DNA from: Myrica gale
Taxonomy: Eukaryota; Streptophyta; Magnoliopsida; Fagales; Myricaceae
Assembly (NCBI GenBank): GCA_963930655.1
Contig: OZ005604.1
Span: forward strand, 12,906,001 to 12,970,000
Direction of reading: 5' to 3'
DNA length: 64,000 nt
The notes beneath the pieces were generated by a model. The model was not told the origin of the DNA. It worked only from the letters and a program-made list of their open reading frames with translations, and did no database searches. The position numbers and the translations under genes were made by a program. Shown here one piece after another: positions 27,722 through 37,783 of the stretch; positions within the stretch are counted from its first letter, which is position 1, and every line of letters starts with the position of its first letter.

Positions 27722-30241
27722 TTATATTCCCTTGATGCAAACGAATTCCGATATCCCATCCACACTGGAAGCAAGACAAGCCCTATAACCAGCATCTTTC
27801 ATCCCCATAGCCAGAATTTTTAGAATACCATATATCTCATCACATTGAGGGTGCTTTCTATCCCTAGACACAAAACTGTTCATAAAACCAGAAGTCCATA
27901 TCCAGCTACATCCGATCTCCTTCCTCAAACCTTTTTCCCTCATTTGTCTCCTCAAATTATTAACATCCTCCCAGTTTCCTTCGTTTGCATACATATTTGA
28001 CAGCAAAACATGGTAGCCTGTCATACCATTTACCATTTCCATTTCAAGCAGCTTCTCAGCAACAACTGTTCCCAATTCAAATTGTTCGTGAATTCTGCAC
28101 GCCCCAAGAAGTGATCCCCAAATTTCCAGCACATTGCCTTCTTCACCTAACCCTGTGACAAACTCATAGGCTTCAACAACCCTTCCTACTCTCCCTAACA
28201 TGTCTGCAACACAACAATAGTGCTCAGTTGATGGCTTAATATTATATGCCTTTTCCATAGACTCAAATATTCTAAGCCCTTCATCAACTAAACCGGCATA
28301 ACTGCAAGCAGACATGACCGCTACAAGCGTAATAGCATCCGGTTTAATACCAGATTCCTGCATTGAGTGAAACAAAGAGAGAGCTCTCTCACCCATCCCA
28401 TGCTGACCATAGCCCAATATCATCGTGGTGCATGTGACAGAAGTCTTCTCAGGTGTCCTAATAAACACATTTTCAGCATAAGTAACCGAACCAGATTTGG
28501 AGTACATATCAACTAAAGCTGTTCCCACAAAGACATTTTGGTCCAGATGGTGGCGAACACAAAATCCGTGGAGCTGCTTCCCTAAATCTATTCTCCCCAT
28601 TGGATTGCAAGCTGGGATAATTGACACTATCGTGACAGCATTTGGAATTACATTCTGCTCAAGCATCTGCCTGAAGACAACAAAAGCTTCTTCAATCAGA
28701 CTGTTTTGTGTGTACCCAGCAATCATAGCATTCCACGTGGCCTGGTCTCTATCATGGGTAAAGTTTTTCTCAAACACCATTTGTGCAGCCCTAACTAAAC
28801 CAGATTTAGCATACATGTCTATGAGATAATTCTCCATTCCCTCAAATTGTATTCCATGCCTAATTAGATACGCATGGACCTGCGTCCCGATATCCTTACT
28901 TCCAAGATTTGATGCAGACGAAAGAAGAGCTGTCACTGTAACAGAATCAGTAAAAAATCCTTGCTTCTGCATCTCATAGACGAGCATCAAACCTTCATCA
29001 TCCAAATCATTTTGAACAAAAGCAGAAACCATAGTATTCCACGAAACAATATCCCTTTCCAGCATCCTATGAAAATTTTTGAATGATGTCTCAACAGAGT
29101 TGCACCTTGAATACATGACAATAACAGCATTAAGTATGATAACAGGTAACACTGATAATCTCTTGAGAATAAAAGCATGTAGCTGTTGAGCCAATCTCAA
29201 GAGCTGCAACTGCGAAACTGCAGTCAAAGCTGAAAGAAAGGTTACATCATCGAGAACAGCATCTTCTGATTCTATGGCTTCAAGGAAGATGCCGATTCCT
29301 TCAACAGGACAGTCATTTTGAACATACGCACTGATCATAGTGTTCCAAACTTCTGTATTCCTCTCCGAACAACAATCAAATGTCTTTCTAGCCATATTAA
29401 GGCAACCAAGCTCAGAATACATGAATATAGCAGAACTCACTACAAACAAATCATTGGCATATTCACTTCCCAACTTAAGAAGCATTCCATACAGACCATC
29501 GGCATTCTGATGGTCTCCCAACTTTGAAAGAGCCGGAAAGATATTTACAAAACTCACTGGACTTGGTTTTATTCCCACTTTCATCATCATCCTAAATTGC
29601 TTAACTGCTTCTACATATTGCTCTGTCTTCACATACCAGGCCACCAACGTATTCCAGGCAACCACATTTCTCCTATGCATGGTATCAAAAACTTTACGTA
29701 CTAAATCATACTTTAAATAATAAGACTCTATACAAGGAACAATTTCATTGTCGGGTGAGCTCAAACACATTGAGTACATATTCAAAAGTGAATTATGCAC
29801 TATTCTACTGGGATTCGACTGACACCGAATAAAATGGCAATGAACGGCTTTACCAAACTTTAAATTGCGTGTTTCAGCACAGGCTTTGAGAGTTGAAGAG
29901 TAAGTGTAGGAATCACATTTGTTAGCTAGGAGTGAATTCTTCATCTGGGTGTAGAGGAAAAGAGCTTCATGAGGCATATTGTTACAGATAAAGCCAATAA
30001 TGATTGTGTTCCAGAGAACGGTGGTTGGTTTCGGAATTGCGTCAAGCAATTGGCGGGCAAGATGGGGTTGGCCTTGTTTGCAAAGTTGGCTGAGGCGGGA
30101 GCGAACAGTGGGAGTTTTGATGGGCTTTAAGATTGGTGGTGAGAGAGGAGAAGAGTAAGTGCTGGTGTTTGTATTCGCTGGTTGAGCAGGAGGAGAGGGG
30201 GTGGAAGAGAGTGGGAGAGGAAGAGCACTAGAACATCCCAT
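27722..30241 (-). CDS. AEF1: PLS-class PPR-E+ RNA editing factor (AEF1/MPR25-like)
   Basis: One intronless frame of 839 codons from the ATG at 30241; the frame is open to 30328 but only through a GTG. The N-terminus is Ser/Pro/Thr-rich and basic, as in an organelle targeting peptide. PPR motifs fill the region from about residue 60 to 690 in the P-L-S order of editing factors (LWNTIIIGF, VAWNTLVAWYV, VSWNTMVSAFVQN, TWNAMIAGYTQN, TTMILGYGQHGMGERALSLF). E1 and E2 motifs follow (WGSLLGACRIH; YHVLLSNMYANEGNWEDVNNLR...), then an E+-like tail without a DYW deaminase domain. The sequence closely resembles Arabidopsis At3g22150 (AEF1) and rice MPR25, which edit plastid atpF and mitochondrial nad5 and promote atpF splicing. 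Lacking DYW, it would need a deaminase supplied in trans. A foldback MITE and a TRIM lie 0.3-1.5 kb upstream. Confidence 0.93.
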   Translation of the reverse strand: MGCSSALPLPLSSTPSPPAQPANTNTSTYSSPLSPPILKPIKTPTVRSRLSQLCKQGQPHLARQLLDAIPKPTTVLWNTIIIGFICNNMPHEALFLYTQMKNSLLANKCDSYTYSSTLKACAETRNLKFGKAVHCHFIRCQSNPSRIVHNSLLNMYSMCLSSPDNEIVPCIESYYLKYDLVRKVFDTMHRRNVVAWNTLVAWYVKTEQYVEAVKQFRMMMKVGIKPSPVSFVNIFPALSKLGDHQNADGLYGMLLKLGSEYANDLFVVSSAIFMYSELGCLNMARKTFDCCSERNTEVWNTMISAYVQNDCPVEGIGIFLEAIESEDAVLDDVTFLSALTAVSQLQLLRLAQQLHAFILKRLSVLPVIILNAVIVMYSRCNSVETSFKNFHRMLERDIVSWNTMVSAFVQNDLDDEGLMLVYEMQKQGFFTDSVTVTALLSSASNLGSKDIGTQVHAYLIRHGIQFEGMENYLIDMYAKSGLVRAAQMVFEKNFTHDRDQATWNAMIAGYTQNSLIEEAFVVFRQMLEQNVIPNAVTIVSIIPACNPMGRIDLGKQLHGFCVRHHLDQNVFVGTALVDMYSKSGSVTYAENVFIRTPEKTSVTCTTMILGYGQHGMGERALSLFHSMQESGIKPDAITLVAVMSACSYAGLVDEGLRIFESMEKAYNIKPSTEHYCCVADMLGRVGRVVEAYEFVTGLGEEGNVLEIWGSLLGACRIHEQFELGTVVAEKLLEMEMVNGMTGYHVLLSNMYANEGNWEDVNNLRRQMREKGLRKEIGCSWIWTSGFMNSFVSRDRKHPQCDEIYGILKILAMGMKDAGYRACLASSVDGISEFVCIKGI

Positions 30242-30513
30242 TGTATTTCTACTCGGCTTAACTTTTAAGCAACGGGAGTGAGAAGGAACTGGAAATCGCT
30301 GCTGAGGAAGAAAAGCGATTTCAGTCACTCAATGCATACCGATGATTTACTCCAGAAGGTGTCATGACTCCAAATACTGATTGGGCTGCTAGTTGAAGCT
30401 ATTGAGTCTGGAGTGGGTTCATTCGTGTTTTGGGCCTATGAGTTACGATTAGTGACAGTTTAGAAGATTATGTCCAGTTATGCTCGTGGGTATTGTATGC
30501 GACTTAAAATTTA

Positions 30514-30767
30514 GGGTTAAATGCATGTCATGCTCCTGTGGTATGCGGTAATAGCAAATATGTCCCTGAGGTAAACAAAGTCATTTTTATACCCCTGAGG
30601 TAAACATTCAGGAGCAAATATGCTCTTTCATACCCCTGAGGTAAACATAACGGAAGGGCATATTTGCTCCTGAATGTTTACCTCAGGGGTATGAAAATGA
30701 CTTTGTTTACCTCAGGGGCATATTTTCTATTACCGCATATCACAGGGGCATGACATGCATTTAACCC
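30514..30767. mobile_element. foldback MITE, Mutator-type (9-base target duplication)
   Basis: The ends are GGGTTAAATGCATGTCATG and its reverse complement; the two arms (each over 100 bases) are almost perfect inverted repeats around a short loop. It is flanked by a perfect 9-base duplication TAAAATTTA (30505-30513 and 30768-30776), typical of Mutator-like elements. It lies about 270 bases upstream of the AEF1-like start codon, within its likely promoter or leader. A transcript through it would form a long hairpin. Confidence 0.88.
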
Positions 30768-30819
30768 TAAAATTTATACGTATTAGTGGGCATTGTAGCT
30801 TCCGCGGCACGCTTCACTT

Positions 30820-31683
30820 TGTTAGAAATAAAAATTTAGACTTTAAATAAATTATTTATATTAAAAGTGGGAGAAGATAGATAAGTAAGATACAAAATTT
30901 AAGTGGTTCGATTTATAGACCTACATTCACTTTGGAAGGCTCAACTGAGCTTATTGGTGTACTTACTTATATGTTTGTTGAGTTTATATAGGCTTTATTT
31001 ATAAGCCTTTTGATACAATAGCCCACATTGCTTTAGCAATGTGAGACTCTAATAATTTTAATACTTCCCCGCAAACTCAAGGTGGACACACGTTGAATGT
31101 GGACTTACAAAAATAATTCAAGGAAAAATGACAACGCCAGAGAGATACTGGAAAGTCGCCGGAGAGACATCGGAAGGCCGACAGAATGATGCCGGAGGTC
31201 GCCGGAAGGATGTTGGATTGATGCCGAAAGGTTGCCGAAGTGAAGCCGGAAAATTGTTGGAAATCACCGGATCAATGCCGGGAAATCACCGGATCAATGC
31301 CGGAAAATCACCTGATCAATGCCGGAAGGTCGCCGGATAAACTAGGCCGAGCTGAGCCAACAAGATTGTTGGCTAGCCTTATCTAGGATCGAAATTACTT
31401 TGATACCATGTTAGAAATACAAATTTAGACTTAAACAAATGATTTAGACTAAGTGAGGGAGAAGAGAGAGAAGTGAGACACAAAATTTAAGTGGTTCGGT
31501 CCATAGACCTACATCTACTGTGGAAGGCCTAACTGGGCTTATTGCTATACTCACTTATATGTTTGTTGAGTTTACCTAAGCTTTATTTATAAGCCTTTGA
31601 ATACAATAACTTTCATTAATTTAGCAATGTGTAACTCTAATTAACTTTCATTAATTTATTTTAACAATATGAGTACTTTAATA
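30820..31683 (-). mobile_element. TRIM (miniature LTR retrotransposon)
   Basis: Two direct repeats of 244 and 275 bases (30820-31063 and 31409-31683), both beginning TGTTAGAAATA on the plus strand, flank a 345-base interior. On the minus strand the right-hand LTR ends TTTCTAACA and is followed by TGGTATCAAAGTAA, a primer binding site for initiator Met-tRNA. A purine tract (GCGGGGAAG) precedes the left-hand LTR. No gag or pol is present; the interior contains a low-complexity run of GCCGGA/ATCACCGGATCAATGCCGG repeats. The flanks CACTT and CGCTT may be a target duplication with one change. This is the architecture of a terminal-repeat retrotransposon in miniature. Confidence 0.85.
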
Positions 31684-32432
31684 CGCTTCATTCATGATCA
31701 ATTCTACACCGAGGACAGCAGGTGAGTATTACGAGGTCACATCGAAGAGTAGTTTTGGGCTTCCATCCTCACTCTTGCTACTCGCGGAAAGAGTAAGGTT
31801 ATGTTTGTGTTAAAAAAATTTTGGTATTGAGTTTAGTGAAAAAGTGAAGAGAGAGGTAATTTTTTATATTTTTTGATGGAAGAGAGAGATATTATATTGT
31901 ATTATTTTATTGTGAGTTGATGAAATATTTTGTAAAATTTTTGGTGCAAACGCACCCTAAGAATGAAGAGTGGTCCAAGATAAGCCTAGAATCGAGAAAA
32001 AGTTATCATGTGGTCTCTCCCAGGGCCTAGTAGGTTTTCCAAATGCCCGAGTGATAGGGATGGCCTTGGCCAAGAAAAAAGAATAGTTTTTCTCATTCTT
32101 ATCTCGTATATCGCTCATCCACGCAAATTTTGCAACAAGTATTTAAAAAAGAAAGTGGTCTCTCCCAGGGCCTACTAGGTTTTTCAAATGCCCAGCTGCA
32201 GTTCTAATATTTTGGGACCAGTGCCTTCGTTGAGTGCCAGAACGGCGGCGGCAGCTGTCCATCCCGGTCCTTTCCCAGTGGGGTGTGGCTTGATGCTGAG
32301 CAATGTTCAGTGTGATCAAACGATAAAACCTCTGCGAAGTTGAAATCCTCGGCTGGTGTAGCCCAGGCAATGCCGTTCCAGCTGTTTATTTGTAGGAAAA
32401 GTGAAAATAAATATTTTGAATGATTTTTATGT
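31684..32432. other. intergenic, repeat fragments only
   Basis: No gene. The phrase TCTCCCAGGGCCTA(C/G)TAGGTTTT(C)CAAATGCCC occurs twice, near 32017 and 32160, indicating a small duplicated segment. The stretch 31800-31960 is AT-rich. Confidence 0.4.
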
Positions 32433-32441
32433 TAATTATAA

Positions 32442-33322
32442 GGCTAAAATGCTTCGTACGTCCCTGGGGTATGACCTTTTCCCAATTTAGTTCTTAGGGT
32501 ATGAATTTCTCTTAAAAAACCCCTGGGGTTTGGCCCTATTCCCCGAAGAGTCCTGTTGTCAATTAAATGGACGGAAATGCACATGTGGCTGACGGCGCAC
32601 ACGTGGAAACTGACAGCTCGATTACCAACCAATCGCAGTGTGACACGTGTCAGTGAATAAAAAATAAAAGATTTTTTTTAAAAAAAATTAAAATTTAATA
32701 AAAAAGAGAGAGAGAGAGGGGAAGGATCGGGTGAACCACCGGCCGGTGGGTATTTTGGTCGACCATAACTGGGCGGCCAGCGGGGGGAGGAGAAATCCTC
32801 CCCCACCGGCGCGGTTGGGGGACCTCCCTCAGCCCCGGGCGCGCCCAGACCACCGCCCGGTGGAGGAGGGCTCCCTCCCCTGGCCGCCCATGCCTCCTCC
32901 ACCGGGCGGTGGTCTGGGGCGGCTGGGGGACCTCCCCCATCCCGCGCCCGGGGTGGGGGAGGTGGCCTCCTCCCTCCGCCGGCCGGTGGAGGTTCACCGG
33001 GGAAGGATCCGATACGATCCTTCCCCTCTCTCTCTCTTTTTTCTTTTTTTTTTCTTTTTTTTTTAAATTAAATTTTAATTTTTTTTTTAAAAAAAAATTA
33101 TTTTTTATTCACTGACACGTGTCACACTGCGATTGGTTGGTAATCGAGTTGTCAGTTTCTATGTGTGCGCCGTCAGCCACGTGTGCATTTCCGTCCATTT
33201 AGTTGACGGCAAGACTCTTCGGGGAATAGGGCCAAACTCCAGGGTTTTTTAAGGGAAATTCATACCCTAAAGACTAAATTGGGAAATGGTCATACCCTAG
33301 GGACGTACGGAGCATTTTAGCC
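32442..33322. mobile_element. large foldback element with GC-rich palindromic core, Mutator-type
   Basis: Terminal inverted repeats of roughly 250 bases start GGCTAAAATGCTTCGTACG on the left and end with the matching CGGAGCATTTTAGCC on the right. The flanking 9-base duplication TAATTATAA (32433-32441 and 33323-33331) is perfect. The middle (about 32715-33020) is very GC-rich and is itself an inverted repeat: 24 bases at 32846-32869 pair perfectly with 32893-32916 across a 23-base loop. GA-rich and CT-rich tracts flank the core. No transposase; the frames in the core are compositional artefacts. Confidence 0.88.
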
Positions 33323-33331
33323 TAATTATAA

Positions 33332-34040
33332 TATAAATAGATACTATGATAAAAAAGAGAGTGTTTTATAATTTTATTAGACTAACCAAAATTTTGAAAC
33401 CCAAACATCACCTGACCATGGTGAGGATATTGTCCAGGCTCTTTAGAAGAGTTGATGACTAATGGCTAATTTGAATGCTTAAACAAAATGTACAGCCCGA
33501 TTTACAAATTACCTTATAATCGTTACATTAGCGTAATCCATTTGTCAATAACAAAAAAATTCAAGTGTAATAGTATATATGGGAAGAAAATAGGTCAAAT
33601 TATGAATTTAAAATCAAAGTATTAGTAGCAAAATAACATCTATTTACCTAATTAACTTTCATGAACTTGAATTTTCGTTTCTCACTTTGGCATAGGACAG
33701 GTAGGGGTGGGTAACGGTACTACCGTAGCCAGGATTTGAAATTTCGGCTTCGGTACCGTTAAGAACCGTATGCCTTATTTTGTAACGGATGTCGGAATTT
33801 TGGGAAGATAGATCTAGACTAAAAAAAACTAAGCGAGAGAGTGAGAACTGAGAGACAGAGAGAGAGGCGAGAGTTGTCAGATAGGAGACACAGAGAGTTG
33901 AGAGAAGAGAGAATGAGTAGAGGGATGGAGGGGGGTTAAATGGGGTTTCAAAAAGCCCTAGCCAAAACGCTAGTCCAAAACTGTGCATTTTGGTGGGAAA
34001 AAAAACGACACTTGTATTCCGGTGGAATTATCGGTTCCAC
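33332..34040. other. intergenic, nothing coding
   Basis: AT-rich to 33690, then a stretch with CGGTACCGT-type motifs (TAGGGGTGGGTAACGG at about 33702) that recalls hAT MITE ends, interrupted by the hAT insertion at 34049. No matching right end was found, so this is left unassigned. Confidence 0.35.
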
Positions 34041-34048
34041 CTCATAGG

Positions 34049-35696
34049 CAGAGGCGGAGGGAAGGGGGGGCCAGTGGGGGCCGTGGTCCCCCCAAAAGTT
34101 TTGTAAACAATTTTTTTGGTATATACAGTCAGAGGTTGACTGAAAAAATTACTACTACCCCTCCACAAATTTAAATTTTTATTTGATCCCATTTAAAGTT
34201 CACAAACAGTAAAAAAATTGCTAGCCTACAACCAAGTGCCAACGTGAGTTATGTACGTGATAGGTGTTCCATGCTCGGCTGAACATTTAACAGCCTACAG
34301 CCAACGCGAGAGCTCCAACACTGAGTTTGAAGTGACAAAGTTTGGATTGCCTTGCTATCTTCTTCATTGCCTTGGTATCTCTTACTCATTCTGCGTCTAA
34401 CTCTCTCCCCTCAAAGTCTCAAAGCAAGCTGTTGCAATTGCAAAGGCCGAACTGCTGCAAAGTGCCGAATGGTGTAGAGCTGGGAAATTGGTATCTTTTC
34501 TATGGCAAATTGTGTACTTGACGTCGCTCGCTAAAAGAGAAAACAAAAAAGATATCATTGATGGATCCACTTATTCTCAAAGTGGTGATGTCGATGCAAC
34601 ATACAAGGTTATGATATCATTTGAGTTTGTATTCATTTTGCATTTGGTGAAAGAAATCATGGGATTTTCTTATTGTCTATGTCAAGCACTACGACAAGAA
34701 ACTCAAAACATTTTGAATGCTATACATTTGGTCAAAACTACAAAAGAGCTTATTCAAAACTTGAGAGAAAATGGTTGGGATGTCTTTCTTGAGAATGTGA
34801 AGTCATTTTGTGAAAAACATGATATTGAAGTTCCTGATATGAATGCTTTGCACAAGTCAGGTCGAGCTAGGTCTCAGAATCAACGAGATCATGTTACAAT
34901 TGAGTACTATTATCAAATTGACATATTTGTGACTGCCATTGACTCTCAATTACAAGAACTAAACAACAGGTTTAGTGAAAAAGCAACATAAATTCTTATT
35001 CTTAGCTCGACCTTGGATCCTAAGGCTAAGAATGCATCTAACTTCTTCAATATCAATGATATTTGTAGACTTGTTGACAAATTTTACCCTGAAGATTTTA
35101 CAGAGCAAGAAAAGATTCAGTTGAGATATCAATTGCAAACCTTTAATTGTGATGTGTCTTGTGATCCAGATTTCAAAAGTTTGTCTACAATTTCTGCGTT
35201 ATGCCGAAAATTGGTGGAAACAAGAAAGTCAAAGATTTTCTATTTGATTGATAGATTGATTCGTCTTGTGTTAACTCTTCCAGTTTCAACAACTACTACA
35301 GAGCGAATTTTTTCAGCCATGAAAATCATTAAAACAAGACTTCGCAATAAGATGTAAGATGAATTTCTTGCAAATTCTTTGGTTATCTATATTGAGAAAG
35401 AAATTGTTGTAACTGTTAGCACATAAATGTTAATAGATGATTTTGATTTTTTAAAGAATTGCCGAGTTGCTCTGTAATAGAAAATTAGTACGCTTTTGTG
35501 TACTTTTCTTGAGAATATATACAATCAAGTTAATAAGATAAATTTTTCTGTACCTGTTTTTAGTTCTAAATCAAGGTTAACTTAGAACAAATTACTGTTG
35601 CAAATTTTTTATTTCCTATAATATTTGAATTTTATTTTTAATAATATTATTTAATAAGTTGGCCCCCCTAATAAGAAAATCCTGGCTCCGCCACTA
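34049..35696 (+). mobile_element. internally deleted hAT transposon
   Basis: Starts CAGAGGCGGAGG and ends TCCTGGCTCCGCCACTA. It is flanked by a perfect 8-base duplication CTCATAGG (34041-34048 and 35697-35704). Inside are remnants of a hAT transposase of the DUF4371/zinc-finger MYM-like type: a 34488-34991 part with the segments upstream of the dimerisation region, and a 35013-35357 part with the C-terminal dimerisation motif (LVLTLPVSTTTTERIFSAMK). The zinc-finger and catalytic N-terminal half is missing and stops separate the pieces, so the element is non-autonomous. Confidence 0.87.
34488..35357 (+). pseudogene. hAT transposase remnant, C-terminal half
   Basis: The first open piece (34488-34991) encodes a helical region followed by acidic sequence and ends at TAA. 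The second (35013-35357) continues in another frame with a sequence like STLDPKAKNASNFFN... and the hAT C-terminal dimerisation signature TTERIFSAMK, then stops. Similarity continues weakly beyond 35357 (DEFLANSLVIYIE-type peptide). The RNase H-like catalytic core cannot be complete. Confidence 0.75.
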
Positions 35697-35704
35697 CTCA
35701 TAGG

Positions 35705-36403
35705 CAATATTGACCTCTGGCTTTGGTTCCCGGCGGTAGGCGGTAGCCAGATGCGGAAATCGATACTGGAACTTTCATCTGATAAAATGCTCACCCTTGA
35801 GAAAAAAGGGTTGGAAGTGTTGAAGTTGTTGAACTGGGCCAAACCGGGTCGAATCCTGACGGGTTGAGGCGCAGATCCTGTCTGGGATTGGGCATGGACG
35901 CGGATCAGACTTTGGGCATAGGCTTAGCTTTACACGGACTACATGAGGAACGCTTTTACGGGCTGTATACCGAATTCTAATTCCAATCCGTTTGGTTCCT
36001 CCTAGTTCTTCGATCAGTCCGCACGTTGTCCTCTGAAGGAAATCTGTGTACAGCAACGTTTCGTCATTCGTGGGTGTTTAGGGGTGTTCTTCTTCTTCTT
36101 CCCGTTTATTGTTCGGTTCCCCGGCTTCCGAAAACTCGGTGGCGACAGTGGGTAATTTGCGGCACCAATCTTGTGGCTGAACTTGGTTCTTCCTTCTACC
36201 GAAAATCTCCCCTCAAATCTTCTTCTTCTCACTTGGTTCACCAATTTCCAGATTCTGAAGAACAGGAGGGAGAAACAGATTTTCAGTTTTTTTCGGATTG
36301 GTGGCCGAGTGTGAGGATGATTCTTGGATTTTCAGTGTTTTGCGGATGATATTCATGGTATTTCAGATACATTGCAGGTTTCTTCGGTAGTTACTTGGGG
36401 GTG
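35705..36403. other. upstream region of the P-class PPR gene
   Basis: Likely promoter and leader. A pyrimidine-rich stretch (TTCTTCTTCTTCCC) lies at about 36087-36103, and a possible intron end (ATTGCAG) sits at 36371-36377. The open frame over 36026-36349 starts at TTG and matches nothing that I recognise. Confidence 0.35.
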
Positions 36404-36409
36404 ATGTAA
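36404..36409 (+). promoter_or_regulatory. minimal AUG-UAA uORF seven bases ahead of the PPR start
   Basis: ATGTAA at 36404-36409, followed by ATA and then the main ATG at 36413, all in one frame. If present in the mature leader, it is an AUG-stop uORF. Such elements stall ribosomes in some plant leaders; the boron-responsive NIP5;1 mRNA is the known case. Whether this sequence is transcribed is not known. Confidence 0.4.
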
Positions 36410-36412
36410 ATA

Positions 36413-37783
36413 ATGGTCTGTGGATTGTCAACTAGGTTGTTGAATATATGTATTGCTTCATTTTGTAAAGCACAGCGATTGGAGAAAGCCGAGGCTGTTA
36501 TCATTGATGGTATAAGATTAGGGACTCTTCCAGATGTGGTAACTTACAATACACTGGTTGATGCGTATTGTCGTTTTGTCGGTATTGAGGCAGCTTATTC
36601 CGTTCTTCATAGAATGAGAGAAGCTGGGATAAGTCCAGATGTTATTACATACAATTCTTTGCTAGCTGGTGCTACCAGGAATTGCCTGTTATCTAGATCC
36701 TTGGATCTGTTTGAAGAAATGCTTCAAGCAGGTATACAGCCTGATTTGTGGACTTACAATACTTTGATGCATTGCTTCTTTAAATTAGGGAAACCAGATG
36801 AAGCTAATCGGGTTTTCCAGGATATCATACTCAGCGATCTTTCTCCATGCCCAGCTACATTTAACATTATGATCAATGGTCTTTGTAAAAATGGCTACAC
36901 AAATAATGCCCTTGGTTTATTTAGGAGTTTACAGCGCCATAAGTTTGTTCCCCAAGTAGTGACGTATAATATTCTAATCAATGGGCTTTGCAAGGCAGGG
37001 AGATTAAGGTCTGCAAGGAAGATCCTCAAGGAGCTTGGGGAATCAGGTCATCAACCAAATGCCGTAACTTACACGACAGTTATGAAATGCTGCTTTAAAT
37101 CTAAGCAGTTTGAACAAGGGCTTGAGATCTTGTCGGAGATGAAGAGTAAAGGCTACACATTCGATGGCTTTGCATATTGTACTGTCATTGGTGCTTTAGT
37201 TAAGACTGGTAAGATAAAAGAGGCAACTGATTGTATGCACGAGATGGTTAGGACTGGCATTGTGCTTGATTTAGTGTCTTATAATACTCTAATAAATTTG
37301 TATTGTAAAGAAGGTAAGTTGGAAGCTGCCTTTAAGTTGTTGGATGAGATAGAGAAAGGAGGTTTTGAGTGTGACAAGTATACCCACACTATTATAATAG
37401 ATGGACTATGCAAGGCTGGCAATATTGAAAGGGCTCAACGACATTTGAACTATATGGCTTCCATGGGCTTTGATTCAAACTTGGTTGCCCTTAACTGTAT
37501 GATTGATGGGTTGGGTAAAGCTGGTCATATTGATGATGCGATGAAATTATTTGAATCTATGGAGATCAAGGATTCATTTACTTACGCCTCCTTGGTGCAC
37601 AACCTTTGTAGGATGCGGAGGTTCCGTTGTGCATCCAAGCTTTTGTTGTCTTGTGCAAAGGGTGGAATAAAAATACTAAGGTCTACCCAACGTGCTGTCA
37701 TTGATGGTCTTTGTTTTTCTGGGTTTACAAGTGAAGCAAGGAAGCTTAGGTCAAAAATTCAATTGGCTCGTTTGTTACATTAA
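36413..37783 (+). CDS. P-class pentatricopeptide repeat protein (At5g46680-like)
   Basis: An intronless 456-codon frame. It is almost wholly PPR repeats of the 35-residue P type, about twelve in a row, each with the DVVTYNTLVDAYCR / TFNIMINGLCKNG signature (for example TYNTLVDAYCR, TYNSLLAGATRN, TYNTLMHCFFKLG, TYNILINGLCKAG, TYTTVMKCCFKS, SYNTLINLYCKEG, THTIIIDGLCKAG). No E, E+, DYW or SMR domain follows. P-class proteins bind organelle RNA and act in its stability, splicing or translation. Sequence and length resemble Arabidopsis At5g46680, which I know only as uncharacterised. The N-terminus (MVCGLSTRLLNICIASFCK) runs straight into the first repeat, so no clear targeting peptide is visible. 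An in-frame TAA just upstream fixes this ATG as the first possible start. Confidence 0.88.
   Translation: MVCGLSTRLLNICIASFCKAQRLEKAEAVIIDGIRLGTLPDVVTYNTLVDAYCRFVGIEAAYSVLHRMREAGISPDVITYNSLLAGATRNCLLSRSLDLFEEMLQAGIQPDLWTYNTLMHCFFKLGKPDEANRVFQDIILSDLSPCPATFNIMINGLCKNGYTNNALGLFRSLQRHKFVPQVVTYNILINGLCKAGRLRSARKILKELGESGHQPNAVTYTTVMKCCFKSKQFEQGLEILSEMKSKGYTFDGFAYCTVIGALVKTGKIKEATDCMHEMVRTGIVLDLVSYNTLINLYCKEGKLEAAFKLLDEIEKGGFECDKYTHTIIIDGLCKAGNIERAQRHLNYMASMGFDSNLVALNCMIDGLGKAGHIDDAMKLFESMEIKDSFTYASLVHNLCRMRRFRCASKLLLSCAKGGIKILRSTQRAVIDGLCFSGFTSEARKLRSKIQLARLLH

Noticed and set aside
31128..31340. A small plus-strand protein of 70 codons
   Set aside because: It translates the CCGG repeat array inside the TRIM interior and runs opposite to the element.
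27722..37783. The two PPR genes as a restorer-of-fertility-like cluster
   Set aside because: One is an E+-class editing factor and the other a distinct P-class protein resembling single-copy At5g46680; they are not tandem RFL duplicates.
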